Shown here piece by piece: positions 43,042 to 51,369 of a stretch of DNA of 52,570 bases (position 1 is its first letter; every line of letters begins with the position of its first letter). The DNA comes from Rhodospirillales bacterium (GTDB taxonomy: Bacteria > Pseudomonadota > Alphaproteobacteria > Rhodospirillales > CAMCUA01): NCBI GenBank assembly GCA_947470575.1, contig CANITX010000003.1:1-52570 (forward strand), given 5' to 3'. The notes under the pieces were generated by a model, which made no database searches, was not told the origin of the DNA, and saw only the letters and a program-made list of their open reading frames with translations. The translations under genes were made by a program, and so were the position numbers.

Positions 43042-45432
43042 ATGTTTCCGAATCCAAGCTACCCGCCGCTTCCCGAACATATCGGCCAGCATGCACGAAA
43101 CCGCCCGCTTCAGCCTGCTGTCGTTTGCGGTGAGCGCACGATCGCCTACGGGGAACTCGATGTATTGATGCGTCGCGGGGCGGCTGGCTTGCGGGCGGCA
43201 GGAGCGAAGTCCGGCGACCGGATCATGGTGGCGGCCGCCGATAAGGTCGATCTGTTGCTGGGCGTTCTTTCGGCCATGGCGGCGGGCATGCCGGTCATGC
43301 CGGTATCCGGGCGCGAGGAAGATGTCGGCCGGGTGGCGGCGGCATTTCGGCCCCGGCTGGTTGTCGTCGGATCGTCTACTGCGGGCGGCGCTCCCGACTT
43401 GGGGGATACGCCGCACCGTTTCCTCGCCGACCTATTGGCCGCCGAGCCAGGCGAATTGGCTCATGTGTCCCACGCCGACATCGGTCTGCTGATCCTGACC
43501 TCGGGAACGACCGGCGGCGAACGGCGCGGCACATTGCTGTCGCATCGGGCGCTATCGGGAACGGCCCAGTACATCAACGAACGCATGGGTGTCGACGACA
43601 CCGTGCGCGACCTCGTGACCTCGCCGTTGGAACACGGCTTCGGCATGGGGCGGACACGCTGCGCACTGCATCTCGGCGGCACCATCGTGCTGCAGTCCGG
43701 CCTGTTCACGCCGGCTTCGGCGGCCGAGACCCTGCGCGTCAAGGACTGCAACATGCTGTCGATGTCGGTCCCGGTGTTGAGCCTGCTGCTCGATACCGAG
43801 GCCCAGGCGTTGGGTGCGCTCGCCGGGCGCATCCGGTGGATCGAAATCGGCAGCAGCCATCTCAAGCCGGATCGTCGGCGGAAACTTTTGACCTTGCTGC
43901 CGCGGACCCGCTGCTTCGTCAGCTACGGCCTGACCGAGGCTATTCGTTCGACCTTCATCGAGCTCAATGCCGAACCGGCAAAGATCGATACGGTCGGCCT
44001 GCCGACGCCTTGGGTGCGGGTACGCGTCGTCGACGAAAATGACGTCGATGTGGCACCAGGCACGATCGGGCGTATCCAGGTCGACGGGGTCAACAAGGCA
44101 TCGGGCTATTACGGCTACGACGCAGCCTGGCAACGCAAGCTGCACGGCGACTGGCTGGACACCGGCGACCTCGGCACCATGGATGCCGATGGCTATCTCA
44201 GCTTTATCGGGCGCGTCGACGATACCATCAACGTTGGCGGTCTGAAGGTGGCGCCGGAAGAGGTGGAGGAGGCCTTGGTTCCGCTGTTGGCGGATACGCC
44301 CTTCGCCGTCGCGGCGGTATCCGACCCGGCGGGAATCGAAGGCTTCGTGCCCGCCCTCTTCGTCGAAGCCGATGTGGCCGAAGCGATTGGCCTCGATCGG
44401 GTGCGCGACCACCTGCGCAACCGGTTACCGGCCTTCAAGATTCCCCGTGTTGTCTACGCCGTACCCGTCTTTCCCCGTACCGCCGTCACCGGCAAGGTCC
44501 GCCGTGCCGCGCTCAGCGAGATCGCGGCTGCCAAAGAGGCGGCGCGCATCTTGTGGCCTCGTCGCCTGATGGCTGCGTTGGCCGAAGCCGGAGAACCGGC
44601 CTGGCCTACCTTCGAGGGGCGCTCCGTGCTATCGCGACGCCGGCTGTCGGAGCTGCTGGTGGGCGACGATGGCGTAGCGCTGCCAAGCGATCCCGTTCTT
44701 GTCCGTGCCGTGACCGCGCTATGCGCGGCAGCGCTCTCCGACGATCTCGATGTGGGCCGCGCCGCCGGCGATGCCCGGTCTTGGCTTCCCGCCGGGCGCG
44801 GTTCCGTGTTGGCCATCGGCAGTGTCGATCTCGATGACACGGCGGTCCTCGGGGCCCTGCTGCATGTACTGGTCGCTGGGGGCCGGTGTCTCTTGCTGGC
44901 ATCGCGCGCCGCACCCCTCATCGCCGAGGATCTCGGCTGGATCGCCCGTGGCCGAGCGCGCCATGTTTTGCTCGATGCCGGCCGCTTTGCCCGGCTGGCG
45001 GCGGCGGAGGCGCATCTAAGGGACGCTTTCGCCTATCCGGAATTCGAACAGGTGGTCATCGTCGGGTCTCAGCCCGATCCGGCGGCGATTGCCCGCTTTC
45101 ACGATGCTTTTGGCTTCATGCCCCGCCATCTGACTCGCCGCGATGGGGTCTGGTCGACGCGCGTGCTCGAACCGGCACCGCCGACTGCCGATGCGCAAGC
45201 CATTTGGTTGCGTCTGCGCGAAATCGCCGCGACGGTATTCCGATGCGCCGTCGACGATCTGGGGCCCGACGCATCGGCGGAAAATACCAAGGGGTGGGAT
45301 TCGCTCGGCTTCATCAATCTGATCCTGGAGATCGAAACCGCCTTCCAGCGGCAATTGACGCCCACTGCCATCATGACCATCGGCAGATTGGGCGATGTTG
45401 TGAAGTTGTTGGAGACCGAGACGCCGCGATAG
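43042..45432 (+). CDS. Adenylation (ANL) enzyme fused to a C-terminal acyl carrier protein
   Basis: This 796-residue cytosolic protein combines DltA-like and DltC-like roles. Residues about 15-500 form an ANL adenylating enzyme: the P-loop ILTSGTTGGERRGTLLSH (about 151-168), SYGLTEA (294-300), WLDTGDLG (371-378), GRVDDTINVGGLKVAPEEVE, and the C-terminal catalytic Lys485 in VTGKVRR. Residues about 520-710 form a region that resembles part of a second, degenerate ANL N-terminal domain with no visible motifs. Residues about 720-796 are a carrier protein with the phosphopantetheine Ser754 in GWDSLGF. It should activate a carboxylic or amino acid and load its own carrier. An MBOAT gene follows after 41 bases. 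Acyl specificity is unknown. Confidence 0.87.
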   Translation: MFPNPSYPPLPEHIGQHARNRPLQPAVVCGERTIAYGELDVLMRRGAAGLRAAGAKSGDRIMVAAADKVDLLLGVLSAMAAGMPVMPVSGREEDVGRVAAAFRPRLVVVGSSTAGGAPDLGDTPHRFLADLLAAEPGELAHVSHADIGLLILTSGTTGGERRGTLLSHRALSGTAQYINERMGVDDTVRDLVTSPLEHGFGMGRTRCALHLGGTIVLQSGLFTPASAAETLRVKDCNMLSMSVPVLSLLLDTEAQALGALAGRIRWIEIGSSHLKPDRRRKLLTLLPRTRCFVSYGLTEAIRSTFIELNAEPAKIDTVGLPTPWVRVRVVDENDVDVAPGTIGRIQVDGVNKASGYYGYDAAWQRKLHGDWLDTGDLGTMDADGYLSFIGRVDDTINVGGLKVAPEEVEEALVPLLADTPFAVAAVSDPAGIEGFVPALFVEADVAEAIGLDRVRDHLRNRLPAFKIPRVVYAVPVFPRTAVTGKVRRAALSEIAAAKEAARILWPRRLMAALAEAGEPAWPTFEGRSVLSRRRLSELLVGDDGVALPSDPVLVRAVTALCAAALSDDLDVGRAAGDARSWLPAGRGSVLAIGSVDLDDTAVLGALLHVLVAGGRCLLLASRAAPLIAEDLGWIARGRARHVLLDAGRFARLAAAEAHLRDAFAYPEFEQVVIVGSQPDPAAIARFHDAFGFMPRHLTRRDGVWSTRVLEPAPPTADAQAIWLRLREIAATVFRCAVDDLGPDASAENTKGWDSLGFINLILEIETAFQRQLTPTAIMTIGRLGDVVKLLETETPR

Positions 45433-45473
45433 TCCCTGCAGGGGCCATGGCAAAGGGGTAGTGAAGGCCGGAT

Positions 45474-46628
45474 ATGTCCTACGTATCGCTCGCATGGCTC
45501 ACTGTGATGGTAGCAACGTTCAGCCTGTACTGGCTGACGCCGGAGCCTTGGCGGCGGGGGACCCTGGTGGCCGTCACCGCCGTCTTTCTTGCTTACATGG
45601 CGCCTGTTTCGGCCGTCATTCTCGTGGGCTTCACGGCTGTTACCTGTCTGATCGCCCGCCAGCCGCACCCGGCTGGATGGGTGGTGGCGACCGTCACCGT
45701 TGGCTTCATCGCCATTCTGAGTGTCTTCAAATTCGGGGCACGTGGCGCATCCTACGAGACGATCCTCAGAGAAGGCCTGATTCCCATGGGCCTGTCTTAC
45801 TATACCTTCCGTTGCCTGCACTTGATCTACGAACGCCATCGCGGCAACTTCGCCGAAACGCGCTCGGCCGAGATCGTCGCGTATCTGTTTTTCTTGCCGA
45901 CCCTGGTCGTCGGCCCGATCCATCGCTTTGGCGCTTTTCAACGCGACTTTTACCGCGTGCGGCTCGATCTGACGCTGCTCGGCGAGGGGTTGGAACGCAT
46001 CCTCTACGGCTACGTCAAAATCGCCTTCATCGGCAACTACCTGATCGGCGGCCGGCTCGGCGATTGGATGCACGGCATCCAGTCGGAGCATCCTTCGCTC
46101 TACGCCTACCTCTGGATCGTGCAGGGCGGCTGCAATCTCTATTTCCAATTCTCCGGTTTCGCCGACGTTGCCATCGGCTTTGCACGGCTGCTGGGCTTTC
46201 GGGTGATCGAAAACTTCAATTGGCCGTACTTCAGCAAAAACCTGTCGGAATTCTGGCAGCGCTGGCACATCTCGCTGACCAGTTGGTGCCGCGATTACGT
46301 CTACGGTGCCGTCGTCTCGGTGACGCGTAGTCCGGCGCTTGGCGCCATCGCGACCTTGCTGGTCATTGGCCTGTGGCACGAACTGTCGCTGCGCTTCATC
46401 TGCTGGGGCCTGTTCCACGGTTTCGGTCTGATCGTCTGGCAGCGCTTCCAGATCGTGAAGCGCCGCCTGCCTGCTGTCGTCTGGCCGCCGGCGCAGGCGG
46501 CGCTCGCCGTGCTATCGACGCTGTTGACGGTGCATTACACTTGGTTTGCCTTCGCCATCGTGCGCAAGCCCGATCTTGCCGGCGTGTTGAGTGTCTGGGG
46601 TGCCGCCACGATAGGATTCTTCCAGTGA
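45474..46628 (+). CDS. MBOAT-family O-acyltransferase (AlgI/DltB-like)
   Basis: This 384-residue polytopic inner-membrane protein has about nine to eleven hydrophobic segments. Family features are IPMGLSYYTFRCLHLIYE, FLPTLVVGPIHRF, YFQFSGFADVAIGFARLLGF, NFNWPYFSKNLSEFWQRWHI (His265) and IGLWHELSLRF with the invariant catalytic His302. MBOAT proteins move acyl groups from a cytosolic carrier or CoA through a central channel toward the periplasm. Directly upstream is the ANL-carrier fusion, and 8 bases downstream is a one-helix microprotein, so it fills the DltB position of a dlt-like cassette. GAAGG lies before the ATG. Confidence 0.9.
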   Translation: MSYVSLAWLTVMVATFSLYWLTPEPWRRGTLVAVTAVFLAYMAPVSAVILVGFTAVTCLIARQPHPAGWVVATVTVGFIAILSVFKFGARGASYETILREGLIPMGLSYYTFRCLHLIYERHRGNFAETRSAEIVAYLFFLPTLVVGPIHRFGAFQRDFYRVRLDLTLLGEGLERILYGYVKIAFIGNYLIGGRLGDWMHGIQSEHPSLYAYLWIVQGGCNLYFQFSGFADVAIGFARLLGFRVIENFNWPYFSKNLSEFWQRWHISLTSWCRDYVYGAVVSVTRSPALGAIATLLVIGLWHELSLRFICWGLFHGFGLIVWQRFQIVKRRLPAVVWPPAQAALAVLSTLLTVHYTWFAFAIVRKPDLAGVLSVWGAATIGFFQ

Positions 46629-46636
46629 GGGATGCC

Positions 46637-46774
46637 ATGTACCGCCTGTTGCACCGCCATCTGCCGCAACCGTATGCCGTCGCCGTGTCCGCGTTGTGGT
46701 ACGTGGGTCTATTGGCGCTGGCGGCCTATGGCGCCTTCGAACCGCAGGCGGAATTCCAGTATCTGGTGATGTAG
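46637..46774 (+). CDS. 45-residue one-helix membrane protein, DltX-like
   Basis: The protein reads MYRLLHRHLPQPYAVAVSAL and continues as a single transmembrane helix (about 13-33), then AFEPQAE and the terminal FQYLVM. Gram-positive DltX proteins are of the same size, with one helix and a conserved C-terminal F-x-Y-x-x-F; here F40, Y42 and a terminal Met45 match that pattern except for the last residue. A basic N-terminus predicts that the tail faces the periplasm. GAGGG lies just before the ATG; an in-frame GTG at 46625 overlapping the MBOAT stop is an alternative. Position after an MBOAT and opposite an SGNH gene supports the role. Too short for standard gene callers. Confidence 0.72.
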   Translation: MYRLLHRHLPQPYAVAVSALWYVGLLALAAYGAFEPQAEFQYLVM

Positions 46775-46781
46775 CGGCGCC

Positions 46782-47996
46782 TCAGCGGGCGGCGTTGCAA
46801 CCCTTGCCGCGTTCGGCGATCAGCCGCGCGACGGCGGTATTGGCCGCCAGGCCGTCGCCGACGATGGCGCCCAAGATCGCGCTGCCGGCAGCGGTCGTGT
46901 GGACCGTATCGGCATAGTAGTTCGGTCTGGCTGGCATCCGTTCGACGGTGGCGATGAACGGTGCGGCGTGCGCCGCCGCGGCTTCGCGCAGCCGGGCGTT
47001 ATAGGAATAGAAAGCCTCGGTGACGTCGCCGGTGTAGGCTTGGGGAACGTAGACGGCCCGGGTCGCCGTGCCGGCCAGATTCGTTGCGCCGGCAAGGGCC
47101 AGTTGCTCGTCGGCCGATTGCTCTCGGCGCAGCCATGGCGCCTTCTCGACCACGACGGGCAGCACCCCCTGCTCCTTGGTTGTTGCCAACAGGTGGCCGG
47201 CTTCGGAACCGACGTCGGCCAGCATGACCGGCAGATCGATCCGTTTGGCAAGGTCGCGGCGGCCGGCGATGCGCAGCAGCTGCTCGGCTTCCATGTTTTT
47301 CTCCACCGTCCGCCACAGGTGGGAATGCTTGGCCAACCAGCTCGGCCGGTATTCGCCGTCGCCCAGGTTCAGGTGCCGGCGCGCCATGGAAAAAATGTCG
47401 TTGAGCATGACGACGGCGATGTCGGGGGCATATGGCTGCGTATCCTCGACGAAGCGGCTTTCCACGGCGCGGGTGATGTCGCCGAGCACGCCGGCATTGA
47501 CGAAGTCGAAGCGGCAGCGGGGATAGGCCGCGCCGAGTCGCGCCATGGCAACGGCCGGCCAGGTTTCGTTGTCGTGTGTCACAAAGAGGTCAAACGTTCC
47601 TGAAGCGCCCAGAAAGGCGATGCGGACGGTACCCTCGGGCTTGGGTATGGCCACGGCCTTGCCGCGAAAGCCTTGGTCGCTGAATTGAATGCGGCCGAGA
47701 ACCGCGTTGGGTCGCGGCCGACGGCGCTCGCCGACGGACTCCCAGACGTTTCGGTTGACGACGGACTCGACCGCCGGTCCCTGGCTGCCGAAGCGATAGT
47801 ATTGTTCGGCGCGCAGCGCGATCTCACCGGCCGCGAAGACCATGCATAGCGCCGCCGGCGCCGCCAATCCGATGAACACGTCCCGCTGCCACGGTGGCAG
47901 AGCCGCCAACCGCCGCCACAGTCTGGCGAAGACCGACGGACGGGCCGCTGCTGCCGACGTTGCGGTTGACGTCGCGGGGTTCTCGAAGGTGAACAT
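46782..47996 (-). CDS. Membrane-anchored SGNH-family protein (DltD/AlgX-like role)
   Basis: This 404-residue protein has a cytosolic proline/alanine-rich N-terminus, one transmembrane segment (about 42-60, FIGLAAPAALCMVFAAGEIA) and a periplasmic SGNH domain. Block I reads FLGASGTFDLF, so the usual GDS is GAS with the serine kept. Block II is NAGVLGDITRA, block III VVMLNDIF and block V DTVHTTAAG (Asp-x-x-His). SGNH partners of MBOATs place acyl groups on envelope polymers. It is convergent with the MBOAT/microprotein operon, with stops 7 bases apart. A CCCTATAGGG palindrome (48004-48013) sits 7 bases before the ATG, perhaps for repressor control. Confidence 0.83.
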   Translation of the reverse strand: MFTFENPATSTATSAAAARPSVFARLWRRLAALPPWQRDVFIGLAAPAALCMVFAAGEIALRAEQYYRFGSQGPAVESVVNRNVWESVGERRRPRPNAVLGRIQFSDQGFRGKAVAIPKPEGTVRIAFLGASGTFDLFVTHDNETWPAVAMARLGAAYPRCRFDFVNAGVLGDITRAVESRFVEDTQPYAPDIAVVMLNDIFSMARRHLNLGDGEYRPSWLAKHSHLWRTVEKNMEAEQLLRIAGRRDLAKRIDLPVMLADVGSEAGHLLATTKEQGVLPVVVEKAPWLRREQSADEQLALAGATNLAGTATRAVYVPQAYTGDVTEAFYSYNARLREAAAAHAAPFIATVERMPARPNYYADTVHTTAAGSAILGAIVGDGLAANTAVARLIAERGKGCNAAR

Positions 47997-48092
47997 GCCG
48001 ATACCCTATAGGGAGCCGGTGTCCACCATCTGTGACGGGCGTCACAACGTCGGCGGCGCTTCGCTGCCGACGCCCCCGCGCCCTAAGGCCGC

Positions 48093-48965
48093 TCAGTGGG
48101 GCCGTTCGCCCTTGATCAGCGTGCGATACAGGCGCCGCTCCTGGGTCGTGTCCAGCGGATCGTAATCGTAGTTGGCCTTGTGCAGGGCGGAGCGGTTGTC
48201 CCAGATCAGCACATCGCCCAGCGACCACTGGTGGTTATAGATGTACTGCGGCTTCAGCGCGTGTTCGACCAGCTCGTCCAGCAGCTTGTGCGATTCGACC
48301 GGCGTCATGCCGACGATGTTCTCGACCCGGCCGGGGTGGAAATAGATCGCCTTCTTGCCGGTATCGGGATTGGTGCGCACCAGCGGATGGATCACCGGCT
48401 CCGGGTTGGCCGCCTTCTGCCAGGCCAGCCGGTCGGAATTGACGTTCTTCGAGGCGCTGCCGGCGATGACGTTGACCGTCTGCATGGCGTCGATGCGCTT
48501 CTTCGTCGCTTCCGGCAACGCGTCGTAGGCGGCGCGCATGTTGGCGATGCCCGTCGATCCGCCGCCGGTCTCGAACAGCTTGACGGCGTAAAGCATCGTG
48601 TACTTGGGCGGGAATTCGTGGTTGGCGTGATCGGTGTGCCAGCGCGGACCGGTATAGTTGACCGTGCCGTCCTTGTTGCGGTGATGGCTGGAGATGATGT
48701 GCACCTGCGGCAGGTCCGGCAACGAATGGGTCGAATAGTCGCGCGCCTGCGGTTCGCCGAACAGGCAGGCGGCGTCGTAGAACTGCCGCGGGCCATCGAA
48801 CGTCTGATCCTTGATGACCAGCGCGATGTTCTGAACCAGGGCTTCGTTCAGCCGGCGCTTGGTTTCCGCGTCCACCGGCTTGGACAGGTCGACGCCTCTC
48901 ACCTCGGCGCCGATGTGCTCCGAAATCTTGCGGACCTTCATGGAATCTTGGGTTCGAATTTGCAT
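48093..48965 (-). CDS. TauD/TfdA-type Fe(II)/2-oxoglutarate dioxygenase (E)
   Basis: This 290-residue enzyme starts MQIRTQDSMKVRKISEHIGA. It has RWHTDHANHEFPPKY (HxD), WDNRSALHKANYDYD and the 2-oxoglutarate Arg in ERRLYRTLIKG. It differs from A, B and D by a DTTQE insertion before that Arg and by the SSHHRNKDG loop before the iron site, so its pocket is probably different. The ATG at 48965 has CAGGGAG upstream; the open frame to 49058 lacks such a site. No transporter or lyase gene adjoins. Substrate unknown. Confidence 0.87.
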   Translation of the reverse strand: MQIRTQDSMKVRKISEHIGAEVRGVDLSKPVDAETKRRLNEALVQNIALVIKDQTFDGPRQFYDAACLFGEPQARDYSTHSLPDLPQVHIISSHHRNKDGTVNYTGPRWHTDHANHEFPPKYTMLYAVKLFETGGGSTGIANMRAAYDALPEATKKRIDAMQTVNVIAGSASKNVNSDRLAWQKAANPEPVIHPLVRTNPDTGKKAIYFHPGRVENIVGMTPVESHKLLDELVEHALKPQYIYNHQWSLGDVLIWDNRSALHKANYDYDPLDTTQERRLYRTLIKGERPH

Positions 48966-49074
48966 GGACGTCTCCCTGGACGGTCGGTGGGCCTTTGCCT
49001 TGGGGGGCATGCTACTCCCGCCCATGCAAAATCGCAAAAGCCCTGTGCCAAACCGCAAAAGCCAAGCGCCGGCC

Positions 49075-50457
49075 TCAGCCCCGCTTGGCCATCCCCGCCG
49101 GCAGATTCTCTCCCGGTGCCGTTTCCATGGCTTGGGCCAGCCATTTGCGCTTCGGCCACACGACGATCGACACGACGATCAGGAACAACGCCGTCGCCCC
49201 GGCCAGGGCGATCCTGAGGCCCCACACTTCGGCCGCCAGCCCGACCGCCCAGGCGCCGACCGAAGGCCCGCCGCGGGTGCCCATCGACCACAGGCTCATC
49301 ACCCGGCCTCGCATGCTGCCGTGAATGGCGCTTTGCACCAGCACCTGGCTGCCGATGCCGTAAAATCCCATGAACATGGCCAGCACGCCGACGCTGACGA
49401 TGCCGACCCAATAATTTCCCGTCGCCGTGATCGCGAATTGGCACAGCGCCGCCAGCAGCGCCGCGCCCAGCAATAGCCGGGTCAACCCCTCGACCCGGCT
49501 GAACTTGGTCAGGAACGCCGAACCGAAGATGGCGCCCAGGCCCGCCGCCGATTGCAGCGCCGCGAAGCCGTGCACCCCGGCGCCGTAAACCCCGTCGGCC
49601 AGCCCGGCCAACAGATCGCGGTGCGAGCGCAGCACGATGTTGACCAGCAGCATGTTGAGCATGAACAGGCCCAGGCCCTCGCGGCACAGGCAATAGCGCA
49701 AGCCTTCCGCCAGGTCGGCGACGAAGCGCGAATCCTTTGCCCGCTTGGTCTCCACCGTGCGCAGCCGGATGATGCACAGCACGATCAGATAGCCGATGAA
49801 GGTCGAGCTGTTGATCAGGAACAGATAGCCGATGCTGTCGCGGTGATCGCCCATGACGGCCAGCACCAGCCCGGCCAGCGCCGGGCCCAGGAATTGCGCC
49901 AGATTGAACAGCACGGCGCCCATGCCGATGGCCGACGGCAGGTCCTCGCGCGGCACCAGATTGGCCGCCATGCTGAGCCGGATCGGCGTCCAAAAGGCCT
50001 GCGCCGTGCCATAGACCGCCATCAGCCCGATCAGGCTCCAGATCGTTACCATGTCGAACACGGTGAGCAGGCCGAAGGCGCCGGCCAGCACGATCAGCGT
50101 CGCTTGCGCCAGGCGCCCCAGCTTCAACCGGTCGCCGCGGTCCACCAGCGCCCCGAACAGCGGCAGGAAGGCCATCAGCGTTGCCGCCTCGGCCAGCGCC
50201 ACGGCGGCCAGCCAGGCATAGGATTCGGTCAGCGACCAGGCCAGCCATTGCACGCCGACCCGCTGGATCCACAATCCCATGTTGGAAACGAAGCCGGCCG
50301 GCGCGTACAGGCGGAAATCCCGGTGGCGCAAGGCGCGCAGGATTCCCCCTTCGGCGAACAGGCCGCGCGCATAGGCGACGATACGGGCGATGCTGGTTAC
50401 TCCGGGACGCGGGTGGATGTCGGTATTCTGGGCCGCGTCGTCGCCCCTGGCAACCAC
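49075..50457 (-). CDS. MFS transporter (EntS-like, DHA3 group)
   Basis: This inner-membrane protein of about 460 residues has twelve hydrophobic segments. Group features include a short N-terminal LRHRDFRLYAPAGFVSNMGL, QRVGVQWLAWSLT, the loop-2/3 LVDRGDRLKLGRLAQ and the central MRGRVMSLWSMGTRGG. The C-terminus is WPKRKWLAQAMETAP. Members export siderophores, macrolides and other small molecules. The start is uncertain: the frame has no ATG near the expected N-terminus, and I chose the GTG at 50457 (GAGG upstream), 38 bases after the VIT1-type gene. Substrate is unknown. Confidence 0.83.
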   Translation of the reverse strand: MVARGDDAAQNTDIHPRPGVTSIARIVAYARGLFAEGGILRALRHRDFRLYAPAGFVSNMGLWIQRVGVQWLAWSLTESYAWLAAVALAEAATLMAFLPLFGALVDRGDRLKLGRLAQATLIVLAGAFGLLTVFDMVTIWSLIGLMAVYGTAQAFWTPIRLSMAANLVPREDLPSAIGMGAVLFNLAQFLGPALAGLVLAVMGDHRDSIGYLFLINSSTFIGYLIVLCIIRLRTVETKRAKDSRFVADLAEGLRYCLCREGLGLFMLNMLLVNIVLRSHRDLLAGLADGVYGAGVHGFAALQSAAGLGAIFGSAFLTKFSRVEGLTRLLLGAALLAALCQFAITATGNYWVGIVSVGVLAMFMGFYGIGSQVLVQSAIHGSMRGRVMSLWSMGTRGGPSVGAWAVGLAAEVWGLRIALAGATALFLIVVSIVVWPKRKWLAQAMETAPGENLPAGMAKRG

Positions 50458-50495
50458 GGCGCCTCGCGCCCTTAGACCACGGCGCCGCGCGCCTC

Positions 50496-51194
50496 TCAGA
50501 CGACCGTACCGACCAGCTTGCCGATACCCGCCGTCAGCGCCATGGCCAGCGCCCCCCAGAAGGTCACCCGCAAGGTTGCCTTCCACACCACGGCGCCGCC
50601 GGCCCGCGCCCCGATCGCGCCGAGCAGCGCCAGGAACAACAGCGACGCCACCGCCACCGCCACCGCCAGATAGGCTTGCGGCGCCACCACCACCATGGCC
50701 AGCGGCATCGCCGCCCCCACCGAAAAGGTGGCGGCCGAGGTCAGCGCCGCCTGCACCGGCCGCGCCGTGGTGATTTCGGAAATGCCCAGCTCGTCGTGGG
50801 CATGCGCCCCCAGCGCGTCCTTGGCCATCATCTGATCGGCGATCTGGCGGGCCAGCCCCGTCTCGACGCCGCGCTTCACATAGATCTGCGCCAGTTCCTC
50901 GCGTTCCAACTCCGGCTGGCTGGCCAGCTCGGCCCGCTCCCGGTCCAGGTCGGCGCGTTCGGTGTCGGCCTGCGAACTGACCGACACGTATTCCCCCGCC
51001 GCCATCGACATCGCCCCCGCCACCAGCCCGGCGACGCCGGCGATCAGCACCTCCGACGTCGCCGTCGCCGCCGCCGCCACGCCGACGATCAGGCTGGCCG
51101 TCGAAACGATGCCGTCGTTGGCGCCCAGCACGGCGGCGCGCAGCCAGCCAATGCGCGACACCAGGTGGCGTTCGGAATGCAGGTGGCGCGGCAT
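50496..51194 (-). CDS. VIT1/CCC1-family metal transporter
   Basis: This 232-residue inner-membrane protein starts MPRHLHSERHLVSRIGWLRA. The family core is AAVLGANDGIVSTASLIVGV, then AGAMSMAAGEYVSVSSQADTE, a charged cytosolic segment rich in Glu (about 85-130) that resembles the metal-binding region of plant VIT1, and three C-terminal helices. It probably exports Fe(II) or Mn(II). The ATG at 51194 has GGAG upstream. The MFS exporter gene follows on the same strand. Confidence 0.88.
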   Translation of the reverse strand: MPRHLHSERHLVSRIGWLRAAVLGANDGIVSTASLIVGVAAAATATSEVLIAGVAGLVAGAMSMAAGEYVSVSSQADTERADLDRERAELASQPELEREELAQIYVKRGVETGLARQIADQMMAKDALGAHAHDELGISEITTARPVQAALTSAATFSVGAAMPLAMVVVAPQAYLAVAVAVASLLFLALLGAIGARAGGAVVWKATLRVTFWGALAMALTAGIGKLVGTVV

Positions 51195-51369
51195 GGCGGT
51201 TCTCCGGGGTTGCGGCGGGATGGTCCCGCCATTTAACACCGCGCCCCGCCGTTGTACGAGGCGCTATTGCTGGCGATCTTCCAGGCCGCCGAGCATCTGG
51301 TCATCGTCGCGCCGGGCGATTAATCTGCGCTCCCCTCTCGCAACGGACCTCGGAAGGCTTGGATCGAAG

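Noticed and set aside
45099-46418. A 439-codon frame antisense to the carrier domain and MBOAT gene
   Set aside because: It is a shadow of two clear genes, with composition expected from reversed codons and no recognisable domain.
51252-51323. A 23-codon TTG-started frame before the propeller gene
   Set aside because: No ribosome site and no similarity that I recognise. It might be a gene relic, but chance explains it as well.
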